Origin: Cotesia glomerata
Taxonomy: Eukaryota > Arthropoda > Insecta > Hymenoptera > Braconidae
Length of the DNA: 64,000 nucleotides
NCBI RefSeq assembly: GCF_020080835.1
Contig: NC_058165.1
Location: 14,133,961-14,197,960, forward strand
Direction: 5' to 3'
Shown one piece after another: positions 31,942 through 43,639 of the stretch (the first letter of the stretch is position 1; the number at the start of each line of letters is the position of its first letter). The translations under genes were made by a program, and so were the position numbers. The notes under the pieces were generated by a model that was given only the letters and a program-made list of their open reading frames with translations, was not told the DNA's origin and did not search any database.

Positions 31942-34922
31942 CTATCTTCTGCTATTTGCTCTTTTTCTTTCGGTGGAACGCAAGTCTTTAAGGACTTCTG
32001 TTGCAAACGTGTTGGTAGCGTTCCAGGCAGCTTCTGATGACAACATTGCTTCTACTAGTGAATCTGGTTGCATTCTCTGGTTCAGGATCCTCTCCAGTTC
32101 TTCACGCTGTGGATCGAAACGAGGACATACAAAGAAGACGTGCTCCGCGTCTTCAGCAGCTCCTGGGCAGGACGGGCACTCCGAAGAGTCATCGTGCTTA
32201 AAGCGGTGTAGATACTCTCGAAAACACCCATGTCCCGACAACATCTGCGTAAGATAGTAATTGACCTCACCGTGATTCCGGTTAAGCCAAATGTCGACCC
32301 GAGGTATGAGACGGTGCGTCCACCTACCCTTCTCTGCAGCATCCCATTGTAGTTGCCATCGGCCTATGCTCTTTTGCCGTTCTTCAATTCTAAGTTCTTC
32401 CGGGCTCAGTGCAGTTGACCTTTTTCGTTGGTAAAGGGCCCGTTTTTCCTCTGCTAGAACTTTAAAAGGTAGTGTTCCGGCAATGACGCACATTGCTTCT
32501 TCTGATATTGTGCGGAAGGCACTAGCTATTCGTAGGGCACTCAGTCGGTATATTGGTCCAGCTTTTCTCCATGATTCTTGGGTTTCCAGTGCATCAGCCC
32601 AAATGGATATTCCGTATGTGAGCACTGATGTGACTACTGATGACAATAGTAGCCTCCTGCTCCGCATTGGGCCTCCGATGTTAGGCATCAGCCGTGCGAG
32701 ACTAGCCCTCACTACTGACGCTTTGGCACTAACATGTTCCACCTGCTGTTTGAAGTTGAGTCGTGCATCCAGCATCACTCCCAGATAACGGATAAATGGT
32801 TGTGATGTGATTTCTCGGTCACCGACATTAATCTTAATTGTTTCAACTTCTTTTCGGCTGGTAATAAGCACTGCTTCGGTCTTCTGCTTGGCCAGTTGTA
32901 GGTTCACTGTATCCATCCACTGGTTGATCTTCTCAAAAGTGATGTCAAACAGATGTTGAATCTCGTCGAGGTGTTTGGCGACGATCACTGCGGCAACATC
33001 ATCCGCATACGCTACCAGTTTGACACATCTTGGAAGCTTCAGTCTCAGCAGCCCGTCATACATGATATTCCACAGAAGTGGACCAAGAACAGAGCCCTGT
33101 GGCACACCACCGGTTATATCATACTCTTTTGGACCATTCTTTGTATCGTATTTCAGCACTCTATCTGTAAAATAGCTAATCACTAGTCTGCGAAGATATG
33201 TTGGCACGTTCTTCTCGTCGAGAGCTTGCATGATGCAGTCCCAATTAGCGGAATTGAAAGCATTTTTGATGTCCAAGGCAGCCACCAGGCAGTACTTCTT
33301 CGTTCCACCCTTCCATCTAGTTCCTGCGATTGCCTCTTTGGCCGTATTAACAACCAGGTTGATCGCGTCCAGGGTTGATCGTCCTTTCCGGAATCCATAC
33401 TGGTTGTCTGCCAAGAGTGGGTCGACTACTGCATCTATTCGCTGATGGATGATACGCTCAAATATCTTACCCGCCGTATCTAGCATGCAGAGTGGTCGGT
33501 AAGATGACGGTTCTTCTGGCGGTTTCTTTCCTTTAGGTAAAAGTACTAACCGTTGCTGTTTCCACTTACAAGGAAAAGTCCCCTCCTTGAGGCATGCGTT
33601 GTAAGCGTCTAGAAATAATGTTGGTGCTGCCTTTATGATGGTTTTCAAGGCTATATTAGGGATTCCGTCCAATCCCGGCGCTTTATTATTTCCTACCCGA
33701 TTACAGGCCTCCAACAATTCTTCTTCAGTGACAGGTGGAATGTCGTCCAGTCCATCTTGCGTTGACTGATAATTGAGACTGTGTTGCTGTGGAAACAGCG
33801 CAGTGACGATTTTCTGAAGGAGTTGGGGACACGTAGGTGACGGCATTTGTTGTTTCTTCAGGTGCGTCATGACCACCTTATACGGCCGACCCCACACGTC
33901 TTTGTCGACCTCGTATATGAGCTCTTTCCAGCATCTTCTTTTGCTCTCTTTTATGGCCTTATTAAGTTCACGACGAGCTTTTTTGTACTCTGCGATCAGC
34001 ACTGCAGAGTAAGGTCGTTGATAGCCACGCTGTGATATTCTTCTCTTTCGATGACACTCTTTACGGAGGTTGCTGATATGATCATTCCACCAGTGTACCG
34101 CAGGTCTTGAATTCATAACACGTTTGCGAGGCATACTGGCATCACAAGCTTATGTTACTCGCATCATCAGAGCCTTAGTATGTTCTTCTGCACATCCAGT
34201 CTCTATCGGATCACTATCGAGGGCTATTAGCAATACTTCTGGGTCAAGAGATTTCACCTTCCAACCGACGGTGTTAAATTGCTTGATAGGCCCCCTCGGA
34301 GGTTCTGGTCGTTTGACGTTTCCCAGAGTATCGCATGATGGTCACTGGCAGTGTAGATGTCCAGTACCTTCCAGTTAGTGTTACCTTTAGCAAGGCTGGT
34401 ACTGACAAAAGTGACGTCTACAATCGAGCTTGCGTCACCTTTGGTGTAGGTCGGCGTGTCACCACTGTTGAGCAAGACTACATCTAGTGTAGAAAGAGCT
34501 TCTAGCAGCTCTCTTCCTCGTGCATTAGTCTGCTTACTGCCCCAGTCCACTGCCCAGGCGTTAAAGTCCCCGGCTATCGCCACTGGATGATGTTGCTTCG
34601 CGTCCTCGGTCAGTCGATCCAAGAAGTCAGTAAACTCAGCAATTGAGAGGCTAGGTGGTGCGTAGCAGCTGTAAAAACGGATGCCATCTACTGATGCTGC
34701 TACAAAGCCAGCACTGCCATTGGTAGCTACACTCTGGAAAGGGAGCTTACCACAAGCCCAGATCACAGCTTTCGTGGTGATATCCGTCTCCCAAGGTTGT
34801 CCAGCTAAATGTTTATATGGCTCCGATAAAAGCACAACGTCGAGCTTTAATTCCCGTACTGTCTGCATAAGCAGGTCATGCGCAGCTTCGCAGTGATTGA
34901 TGTTAAGCTGCAGTATCCTCAT
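31942..34922 (-). pseudogene. LINE copy 3 ORF2: endonuclease, RT, C-terminal CCHC (two lesions)
   Basis: The endonuclease (34922 to about 34300) has LQLNINHCEAAHDLL, AGDFNAW and SDHHAI. A 2-bp insertion near 34290 shifts the frame, and a TAA at 34152-34150 replaces the CAA codon of copy 2. From 34134 a 730-residue frame is open to 31942: linker, RT with ALDIKNAFNSANW, GGVPQGSVLGPLLWNIMYD and intact YADD, then the CPSCPGAAEDAEHVFFVC knuckle. The RT is therefore chemically complete on paper, but the endonuclease is not in frame with it. No RNase H domain is seen. The C-terminal quarter matches copy 1 rather than copy 2. Confidence 0.9.
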
Positions 34923-36274
34923 GTTCGTTTATTTGTCAGCTTCTGGAGTGCTTCTTGGAAGACTGGACATCGGCCAGAACCAGACCGGTGAGCAGTGTCC
35001 TGAGAGCCAGGTTTTTCCGCACATAACGTACATTTCACTTTATTTTGGCATTGAGCAGCTTGATGACCTGTTTGCCCACATTTGATGCAAAGCCCAGATC
35101 GGTCGACTTCGCTTTTACATTGAGCAGTAGTGTGCCCAAAGTGCCAGCACTTATAGCATCGTAATGGTGTCTTAATTGCTCTGACACGGCAATTTACCCA
35201 GCCAATCCTTATTTTGCCTGTCTTTCCAAGTATCTTCTGCACTATTGCTGCTGGCAATCGTACCGAAGCAGTTTGAGTACCTCTGTAGGCCGGACGAATT
35301 TTAATGACATCTTCAGGTATTTCGTAGTCATTTCCAGCTGCCTCTTGTAAGGCCTTCCGGACATCGTCTTTAGTTGTTTCGTCGTCAATGTCCCGGATTT
35401 CAAGCTGTTCCTCTGGGCCTTTACAGATGACTTGCGCTTCTTCTTTAAGGATGCTCTTGATGGTCTTCAGCAAAGCTTGTCCTTTGTCTGCGGTCTTTCT
35501 GGAAAGCGTAATGAGCATATTCCCATCATTCGTCTTTTGAACCTTGTCAACGACGTCACGGGTCTGATCTGGTGGGACATCTTTTTTAATCCGACGCAGT
35601 ATCTCGGCATATTTTGCCTTCTCAACGGGTCGAATAATTAAGGCATCTGGTTTGGTGAATTTTCGCGGTTTTTCCCGCTTAGGCTCCGGCCGAGATTTGT
35701 TCTCCGGTTGTTTTGGTAACCGCTCTCTCGCTTGCTCCTTCTTCTCCTTCTTGGATTGGACCTTCTGCCATTCAGTCACCTCTTTTTTTCCGGCGTTCTG
35801 CACTGCCGTGTTTTTCGGAGGGCTTGGTTTCAGGTCCTTTTTCTTCACAACTTGGCAGATCGTTGGGTCGGGAGAAGATCGATCTTTTCTCTTAGTTGAC
35901 TTGCTGCTAGTTCTGATTCTGTCTTCCGCGACTGATTCACCGTCACCTTCGGCTCCAGTGTCCATTGCTTCTTCATTGACGATAGTTGCTTGAATGCTTC
36001 TCTCCGGTGTAGTGCGAGAAGTGCGTCGTACTGTTAAACACCATTCTTCATCAAGTTTCTTGAATCTCTGGAGGGCATTGGCTACGCTGGTCGTCTTGGT
36101 CTTAATCTCCTTGTGGATATTGACCTTAGATTGGATGAAGTCATTTAGCTCACTGGTCAGCTTTTCAAGGCGTTCAAACGCTTGCGACCGCTTCATTTCA
36201 GCGCTTGCTTCAATCGCTGCTTGTTGGGCATGAGGCCCGTTTTCACTATTGTTGTTTTCCTGAATTTTACTCAT
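34919..36274 (-). CDS. LINE copy 3 ORF1, intact gag-like protein
   Basis: The 451-residue frame is uninterrupted, starting MSKIQENNNSENGPHAQQ. A charged, coiled-coil-prone N-terminal part (to about residue 200) precedes a central fold, then C-terminal zinc knuckles CYKCWHFGHTTAQC and CIKCGQTGHQAAQC and a third partial one (CTLC...H...C). Such proteins coat the LINE RNA and guide it to the nucleus; for R1-clade telomeric elements ORF1p is needed for target delivery. The stop TGA overlaps the ORF2 start as ATGA. It is the only fully open LINE ORF in the window and could act in trans for related copies. Confidence 0.85.
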   Translation of the reverse strand: MSKIQENNNSENGPHAQQAAIEASAEMKRSQAFERLEKLTSELNDFIQSKVNIHKEIKTKTTSVANALQRFKKLDEEWCLTVRRTSRTTPERSIQATIVNEEAMDTGAEGDGESVAEDRIRTSSKSTKRKDRSSPDPTICQVVKKKDLKPSPPKNTAVQNAGKKEVTEWQKVQSKKEKKEQARERLPKQPENKSRPEPKREKPRKFTKPDALIIRPVEKAKYAEILRRIKKDVPPDQTRDVVDKVQKTNDGNMLITLSRKTADKGQALLKTIKSILKEEAQVICKGPEEQLEIRDIDDETTKDDVRKALQEAAGNDYEIPEDVIKIRPAYRGTQTASVRLPAAIVQKILGKTGKIRIGWVNCRVRAIKTPLRCYKCWHFGHTTAQCKSEVDRSGLCIKCGQTGHQAAQCQNKVKCTLCAEKPGSQDTAHRSGSGRCPVFQEALQKLTNKRT

Positions 36275-36815
36275 ACTTTTAAATTCACCAGCGCATCGTA
36301 CGGAGTGGAGCGGGTTGTCATAACTAGGAACGGGTGTACCCTCGGAGATAGTACTCCTACCCCAGTTCCCTGAGGCCTAGCCGACACTTAGCCAGCCCCG
36401 GAATACACGGACGGACTAGACTCGCTCGGAGCGGTGAAGATTCCGATCTCTAACACTCACTGCGTACTTCCTAATCAAGGCCCGAAGTGTCGGGCTCCTG
36501 ATCCGCTACTGCAACTTACACCTTGGCAGAGCAAGCTCACATCAGCCGTAGCCTGCATCATCGGAAATAATCGACACGGGTTCCGGACACTCCCAGTGAG
36601 TTACAGCAGGGAACAATCGTCTTGCCAGGTCAGTTAGTGTGATCAACCCATTAAAGGGGGAGTTTTGTCCACGGGAGCGTATTTTGTTTGGTTATTTTGC
36701 TTGGCTCCTACCCACTGTACCTCATCAACTAAGAGACCTAGTGTCATCCAAGGACAGCGAGCGTTCTCCCATCCGCTCGGGGAGACGCGCCCGGTAGCAG
36801 TATCTCTTCTGCCCC

Positions 36816-36818
<3 letters not shown>

Positions 36819-36873
<55 letters not shown>
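36819..36873. repeat. (TG)n microsatellite at the 5' end of LINE copy 3
   Basis: A pure TG tract abutting the LINE 5' end; on the element strand it reads (CA)n then CTCGGGGCAGA. Confidence 0.95.
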
Positions 36874-36877
<4 letters not shown>

Positions 36878-37474
36878 ATATACTTGTGTGTAGCTAGCAT
36901 ACACAGTATACTACGTTATAGCTTATAGTCTAGTCAACAAGTGCCTTTTTGGTCAAATTTTTTCAGCAGTTTCCGAAAATTATGATTGAGTTGTCATTCG
37001 ATTCAGAATGGCATCTCGATGATTTTCGAAAAAAATGAAGTTCCGCTTGCAAAAATTGCAGAAGTTATTAACAATTAACTAAAAAAAAAGGGGTTTAGTT
37101 TTTTGCAAATATCTCAAAAACTAATAAAGATTTTTCAAATTTAAAAAAAAAAATTAAAAAGAGAAGGAAATTTCCTAAAAAAAATTTCAACTCCCGAAAT
37201 TGTAGAACCAATATTTATAATTTTCCCAGAGTATTGAAAATATGTCCGAAAACGGGTACTCCAGCTTGCGCAAGCTACGCCACCTTCGGACCTTTTGTCA
37301 CACGAATTTTATTCCTGTGTGCGCCCCTCCCTGCGCCTAGTGTTGGCAACAGATCCACACTCGGTGTGTCTCATAAATTTGCCATTTATGTATTAATATT
37401 ATTAATTAATATACTGTATATCATTTATCACTATTTATATTTGACAATTTATGTATTATTATTATTAGTATTTT
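36874..37474. other. Non-coding stretch between repeats
   Basis: Mostly AT-rich, with a GC-richer island at about 37240-37360 containing the palindrome GCTTGCGCAAGC. No ORF or recognisable RNA gene. Confidence 0.35.
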
Positions 37475-37930
37475 CAAACTGCTATAACTTTTGAATAGGT
37501 CAGCCGATTTTTACCCGGTTGACGGCAATCGACGTTGTTTTTGGAGTTTTATAAAAAAATTGGAAGTGCTAATTGATTTGATATAAAATTTCGGTATAAT
37601 TTGGAAAAATTCGATTTCTTCGAATTTTTTCGTCATCGATATCTCATGAACAAAGGAACCGATTTTGATCCGATTAGCGGCGATCAACGTGGTTTTCTAA
37701 GGTTTTAAGAGCTGATGAAAAAAAACTTTTTCAAATTTTTTATTTTTGAGATTTTTCAAAATCTACACGATCGAATCGGTTCAAATTTTCAGGAAATCTA
37801 ACTTGAGTGGAACTCTTTGGAACCCCTCTTCGTTGATTCCAATCCAAGCCGTTCAAAAGTTATAAGAGGGTCATATTCATACAGAGACAGATACACACAC
37901 ACACACACGCATAGTCGAGACATACGGACA
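37475..37930. repeat. Palindromic repeat family, copy C
   Basis: The left end CTATAACTTTTGAATAGGTC and right end GTTCAAAAGTTATAAGAGGG mirror each other, and the interior repeats CGATTTTTACCCGGTTGACG and ATCGACGT blocks of copy A. The right end leads into an (AC)n tract at about 37891-37908, like copy A. Non-coding. Confidence 0.6.
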
Positions 37931-39000
37931 TCATCTCGAAAGCATTCAGAGAAGCTTCCTAAAGTTACTATAGTCCTTGAGAAAGATTTTCAAAATAAGG
38001 GTCCTAATTTTCATCGTTTTTTATAACTAAAAATTTGAAATTAATACCAAAATTTTGGTGTTTATTAGTATTTCCTATTTCTTTGACTGTTTCATTCAAA
38101 ATTAATATCGATTTTTTATCGTTAATTACTTTTTGTTGGAATAAAAAAATTATACGTTGTAAAATACTTAACATTATTAGCAAACTATTAATTTATTTGA
38201 ATGCATTTATGAAATGTTTTCCTATAACTACGAGACTAGTGAAAAATTGGCATTGCTTCTGCAAATCATAACTTATTTTCATGCGGTATATGGACTGCCA
38301 TCTGTAGGACTTCCAGTAAAAAAATATCACGACATTTACTAGTACCGCCATCTCTTGACGCCAGCACTACTCTATTACAGTAACTGACATTCGAATTGTT
38401 TATAAAATTACGACCCAATGTATTTATTAAATTTCCTAACGAATTTTCGAGAAATTGTTTAAAAATAAATGCTAATTAACATTACAAATTGTATTTAGAA
38501 GTGCTAAAGAATTTTATTTTCACATTTTATAAACACGAATTTGAAATATTAATGAAATACTGATTTCATATCGATCGATAAGTAAATCTGTAATTTTTAT
38601 TGCATAAAATTTACAAAATTAAATTCATTAGCACATTATTATATTATTTTGAACATCCATGCAAATTTTCAGGTCATTATATTAAGGGCAACATATAAAA
38701 AAATTTGTTTAAAAAAATTCATCAAATTGTCGGTCATAAATCTGCACCCGTGTCCCCTTAAGTATTAATTTTGACATTTATTTCAGGAAATTGTATAAGA
38801 CTATTTGTAATTTTATTATTTCATTGTATATTGATTATTGGTAATGTCATAGCCCTTGCTCCCACGGGTAAGTCTCTAAAGTATCGATTGCGAGCACAGG
38901 GACCACTAATTTTGGTAAATGACTTGAGAGGCCCTCGTGATCGGACACGAGGTCTCGTAAGTTTCGATAAAATAAAAATCGAGAGACACGCGGTAAATTC
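37931..39000. other. AT-rich stretch left of the Gypsy LTR
   Basis: No supported gene. Part of 38840-39000 may belong to the LTR end, since TGTCATAGCCC at about 38843 could be its terminal complement, but it does not match the other LTR and is left unassigned. Confidence 0.35.
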
Positions 39001-39558
39001 TTAAATCTAAGTGAGCTCGGGAAAGAGAGAAGCAAAATAAAGTAACCGCCGAATGTTCAGACCAGAATTTATTTTAACAGTCGCCAAGAATATTGATAAG
39101 TTTACAAAAATTATTATAGTAACAATTAATTCTTCGCCAACATAGCGAACAATAATAAGGAAAAGAAAAAAAAAAGGCCATTCGGCAGCCGAAATGGAAG
39201 TAGATTTTTCAAATAAAAAAAATTGATTTTTAATAAAATAATATAATAACACTGATAATGTATAACTTAATTCATGAATTAAAAACAAAATTCAATAATA
39301 AATTCAAAACTATTTACAACAAATTTTGGAAAAAAAATTATCTTGTGAAGAAAAAGTTTCTCAAATATTTACCAAAGAATTGCTCAGATTATAAGATTTG
39401 AATTATAAATGTCCAAATTTTAAGTAACTGCTTAGAAACAACAGTTTTCAAGTTAATCAGAATGTTGCAACCGGATAAAATTTTAGTTGAAGAAAACAAT
39501 GGTTAGAACTAATTTGTGACATATTTACTGACAACCTACCCGAAAACATTACACGAAA

Positions 39559-40600
39559 GATAGATAGATAGATATATTATTTATTTGACCATGAGATCGT
39601 AATCCCTTGTGGCCATACATAAGAGAAAATAACATTTTTTACATTGGTTTAATACATAGTATTAATTTTAGTACAAATATAGAATATAAATTTAAGTTAC
39701 ATTAAATTAAATTAATTTTAATCCGTTCAGATCAGAAACAACTACATAGTATCTTAATTAATCGATTCTAGACTATGAAAATAGTTGAATGCAGCGCTAC
39801 GAAATTCATTAAAAGTATCAAGATTTGTAAGATTTGCTGGTAATGTGTTCCAAATGCGTATTGCTGATACTATAAATGACTTATCATAAAAAGCAAGATG
39901 GCTAGCTGGAAGCCTTAAATAATCTTGTCGTACATCTCCTCTGCGCAACATCGGTTGCAGAAAAATTAATTCATTACGGAATAATTGACATTGATCGAAA
40001 TTAATAGCTTTGTACAGTATGCATGAGAGAAAGTAGTTTCTTCGCATTTTCAACGTGAGCCACCCGAGTTTATTATAGTAAGGTGTTATGTGCTCAAATC
40101 TACTGATTTTAAAAATAAAACGTACACAAGCATTTAACTTGCGTTGTAATTTACACTGCTGCTTTTGAGTGATATTCGTGTAAATTAGAGCACAATAATC
40201 AATTATCGGGAAAACAAGTGTAGTAATTAATTTTATCCTTATTTTTTCACCAAAAAATTCATTATTCATTTTTAATTGGGCGAGAACTCTCATACTTCGC
40301 TTACATACATTATCTATTTGGTCATTCCATGAAAGCGTATTGTCAAGTATTATACCTAAATATTTCACAGAACTTACAAAGTCGATTACCGTTTGATTAA
40401 CAGTTATTTTATCACAAGATTTACATTGATCAAGATTAACATTATAAGGACTACCAAAAATTATACATTTTGTTTTATCAGCATTCAGCTTCAGATCATT
40501 GTCATTACACCATCCACATATAACTATTATTATTTCATTAAGTTCCCTGATTGTGGTATTAAGACTAGCAGGACTACATGACAAGTAGATTACAACGTAG
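39559..40600 (-). mobile_element. 5'-truncated LINE (CR1/Jockey-group-like) nested in the LTR
   Basis: It has a (TCTATC)-type 3' microsatellite tail (39559-39577, GATA on the plus strand), a short 3' UTR and the RT C-terminal coding part. It lies within the insertion that splits the Gypsy LTR. The truncation falls just after RT motif C, the common outcome of incomplete reverse transcription. Confidence 0.7.
39754..40584 (-). pseudogene. LINE reverse transcriptase, C-terminal fragment
   Basis: The 276-residue open frame has the RT thumb-side motifs WCNDNDLKLNADKTKCIIFG, VKYLGIILDNTLSWNDQI and FPIIDYCALIY, then the C-terminal LGWLTLKMRRNYF...IWNTLP pattern found at the end of CR1/Jockey-group (Daphne-like) LINE proteins. 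The palm motifs with catalytic aspartates, and the endonuclease, are missing upstream, so it is a remnant even though the frame is open. Its different C-terminus rules out the R1-clade family seen elsewhere in the window. Confidence 0.75.
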
Positions 40601-40689
40601 ATTACAAAGACTGATCAATATCGTAATTATTGAATTTACATCATGATTAAGCTATGATGTAGACAATAATTCTAAAACGGCTGCAACAG

Positions 40690-41190
40690 TAAAACTGTTT
40701 CATTAAACGAACTCTAAAAGGAGTAATATTGAGGTTACTACCACTTCTAAGTAGTGAAAATTGAAGCTTATTAAAAGAGCTTTACAATGCATTTTACCGA
40801 ATTTCAATATCTTGTCTAGTTCAGTAATTATACCAAGTTGAAGTAGTAAAAACATCAATTTTTACGATTTTCAAAATTTCAAAATCCTGTCATTTCCAAA
40901 TTACTCGCCCGATTAAGCTCATCTTCGAACTTAACCTTGGTCTTGATCGATAAATAAAGCATGCTGAGTTTGAGAAGAATCGGTCATAAATTGAAAACGC
41001 TATCATGCTGACAAGCCGCGTTATATTGTATAAATATATATATATATATAAATACATACATATATAAACTTTTGAACTATATATATTTTCTGACTCAGCT
41101 CGACAAACTAAGTCAGAAAATGGCTAAATTTTTTAAAAGTTGCGCACGAGGACGGCTGCAATAGTTAGATTTTTATAAAATCTACTAAAA
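40690..41190 (-). repeat. (TA)n-associated dispersed repeat, inverted copy
   Basis: On the minus strand it matches the repeat at 61331-61794: AGGTTAAGTTC...GATGAGC and TAATAAGCTT segments, a central (TA)n (about 41033-41052), and the ATTTTCTGA...TCAGAAAAT hairpin with CAAAAGTTTATATATG. The hairpin half also occurs at 51083-51216. Non-coding. Confidence 0.6.
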
Positions 41191-43188
41191 ACTAAAATTG
41201 GTACGTCGATGAGTCGCAAATAATAATTTACAAATAAACACTTGATTTACCTCAAATTAATTAATAATTAATAATACGATGAAATAAACAATTAATTAAT
41301 CTCGAATTAATTAATAACACCAAAAAAAATTAGATTCGATCCGGCAATGGCTCGCAAATGCCCACAAGTATTTATAATTAATAATACAATAAACTTAATA
41401 ATTAATTTATCTCATTTTAATCAATAATAACGATAAAATTAAATAAATCCGGTTCGTCTACGGCTCATAACTTGTTAAAAAGATTGATACTTAATATTAC
41501 ACTGAACGAGATAATTAATTAAACTCAAATTAATTCATAATAAAAAAAAATTAAATAAATCTGGTTCGGCAACGGCTCGCAAATTCTCAAAAGTATTTAT
41601 ACTTAATAATACAATGAACTAAATAATTAATCGAACTCAAATTAATTAATAATAACACAAAAAATAAATCAACACCGCAACAACTTAATTAATACAAATT
41701 AATTCAAATTTCCAACAAATGTAATAATAATTAGTTAACTCTGTCAACCAATTAATCAACGTAATCAATAATAAACAAAATTAACTTCAATCCGTCACAT
41801 AATCCATAATCATTGAATTATAACGCCGATCTGGCAATAAATCACTCCAAACCAATTCAAAAATCCAAACTTCCTGCGGCTCGCGGCGGGTAACCAGTTC
41901 CGGTCGATAAACTGGCCAAGTCGAGGGTAACTGAAGATCGAGGTAAGTATGGGCTCGCGCTCGGAGATGGCGCGTCGGTCGGGCTAGCTGTTGTATACAA
42001 CTCCAATTTTCTTGAGCGTTCGGTTAAACAAACAACGAAATAATCTCATCCACTTGTTGATGTAACGAACACACACACAAATACATACCTCGATGGTACC
42101 GTGCCTCTGAGTGTCGTCACCCACCTCTCAATAATCCCGCCAGAAATTTATTAATCACTTATAATAAAATCGACACAGGAAAAAAAAATAATAATAATAA
42201 TAATGAAATAAACTCCCAAATAATCACTGCACGAAATTTCGAGATCGCGGTGAGGACACCCTGGGGCTAAAACTAGCGATCAGACTCACCCTGCGGCAGC
42301 AGTGAACTCCTAGGATCGGTACTCGTTCAGGTAGCTGACTCTCAACGAAATTGGCGGGATAGCAGGCGGAATAGCGTCGATGTCTCGGCAATGGCGTCTC
42401 CCACGTGCACGTAATAATACTTAATCATTACTCGGCAATAATCCACACAGTGGTCGTGAAAAATAGCTTCGACAAGACACAACAGTAAAAAAACTTAGCA
42501 AATTGCAATATTTAACCCAGTGATGGTGGTTAATTGCGTTGTAAAATATTTTTAATGCTTGTAGCGAAATTTTTACGACTAACAGGCACGGCGTCCAGAT
42601 CAGAATTAATTTTAAAAAAGATGGCTGCCTCTTTGGCAACATGTGTTCTCTAGTTTTCCGTTAGTTCAAAAACCTCGCATACAATCAGCTCACGGCTTCT
42701 TCTAGCCGGCCGTTGTATTACGGGATGCGTCCAGTACTCCGTTGTGATCGATGATTGGTCGATATGCCGCTCGGTTCATCTTGCGGCATCCAGATGGTGT
42801 CCCGCTCGACTGAAGTTGCTCAAACGCCGTTGCCATTCGTCGGTTTTAAATTTGCCTCGTTCTCGTCGAGGTCCTCCTCCAGATGTCACGCTGGTCGTTG
42901 ATGGCTCCGTGTTCGTCTGATCGCTCAACTTATTTTCGCTCTCGCTCTAACATACTCTCTACAATGTTCACACTCATTCGTAAATACTTTTCAAATTCGG
43001 CGCTTTTTCTCCTACCTGTCTTCGAGCTTCGCACTCTGATCAGGAGGCCACTTTGGGCGACACAGGCGCGTCAAATCTTCGCAATCCGTCAGCTGACCCA
43101 AAATAATCATAATAATAATAGAAAATAAAATAAAACAGATAACCAAACTAGTTTCTTTTGACAGGGAAATTTTTCCCATGTCACAACA

Positions 43189-43199
43189 CCTCCCCCAGA
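43189..43199 (-). other. Polypurine tract of the Gypsy element
   Basis: On the element strand TCTGGGGGAGG directly precedes the LTR start TGTTGTGACA. Position and composition fit a plus-strand primer. Sequence from 43200 to about 43640 is untranslated, with no env-like frame. Confidence 0.7.
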
Positions 43200-43639
43200 C
43201 GCCGACTGGGAGCCACAGGGATCGCTGATTGTTGGCACTTTGAGTCCCATCACCTGAAGTGAAGGTTAGGTTGTAGCACATAAGGATCGAACATTTAATA
43301 AAAAAACATTTATTATCAAAATCACACAATAGTTACTCCGCCCACCGGCACGTTCACTTACAGACTAATAATACCATGTCGCACCGGCGACAGCAGGTCA
43401 CAAAAAAAAAAACAACGCAACGGCGTAAATACAAAGAAACTCAGTCTTGCCCCTTCCTGGGCGGCAGAGATCGGGCGTCGCACGATGACGGCAAGAACGC
43501 AACGCGTATCTAAACATGAATAATTCTAAAAAACAAGACAAAAAAAATAAACCTATAAAAAACAATCTCTTTGGCCGACGTATCGGCTACCTATGCCTCT
43601 TCGGCGATGGCTAGTGGCGTCCCTAGCGGGTTTCGCCGG

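Larger units (their letters stand above)
31709..36818 (-). mobile_element. R1-clade LINE, copy 3, full length in (AC)n
   Basis: The 5,110-bp element has a 5' UTR (36818-36275), intact ORF1 (36274-34919), ORF2 (34922-31942) and a 3' UTR (31941-31709). It is bracketed by (TG)n on both sides. Its sequence is a mosaic: the 5' UTR and the 3' ~1 kb follow copy 1, while ORF1 and most of ORF2 follow copy 2. ORF2 has one 2-bp insertion and one nonsense codon, so the copy is probably recently dead. ORF1 and ORF2 overlap as ATGA, as expected for termination-reinitiation. Confidence 0.9.
39001..43188 (-). mobile_element. 3' LTR of the Gypsy element, split by a nested insertion
   Basis: The LTR starts TGTTGTGACATGGG (at 43188, minus strand) directly after the polypurine tract. 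Its other part, 39001-39175, continues at 41196: the right LTR has the two joined at 50228-50229. LTR sequence therefore totals at least 2,168 bp. It contains a series of ~100-bp units built around ATCCGGTTCGGCAACGGCTCG and AATTAATTAATAATAA (41196-41660). The exact 3' terminus is not resolved. Confidence 0.65.
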
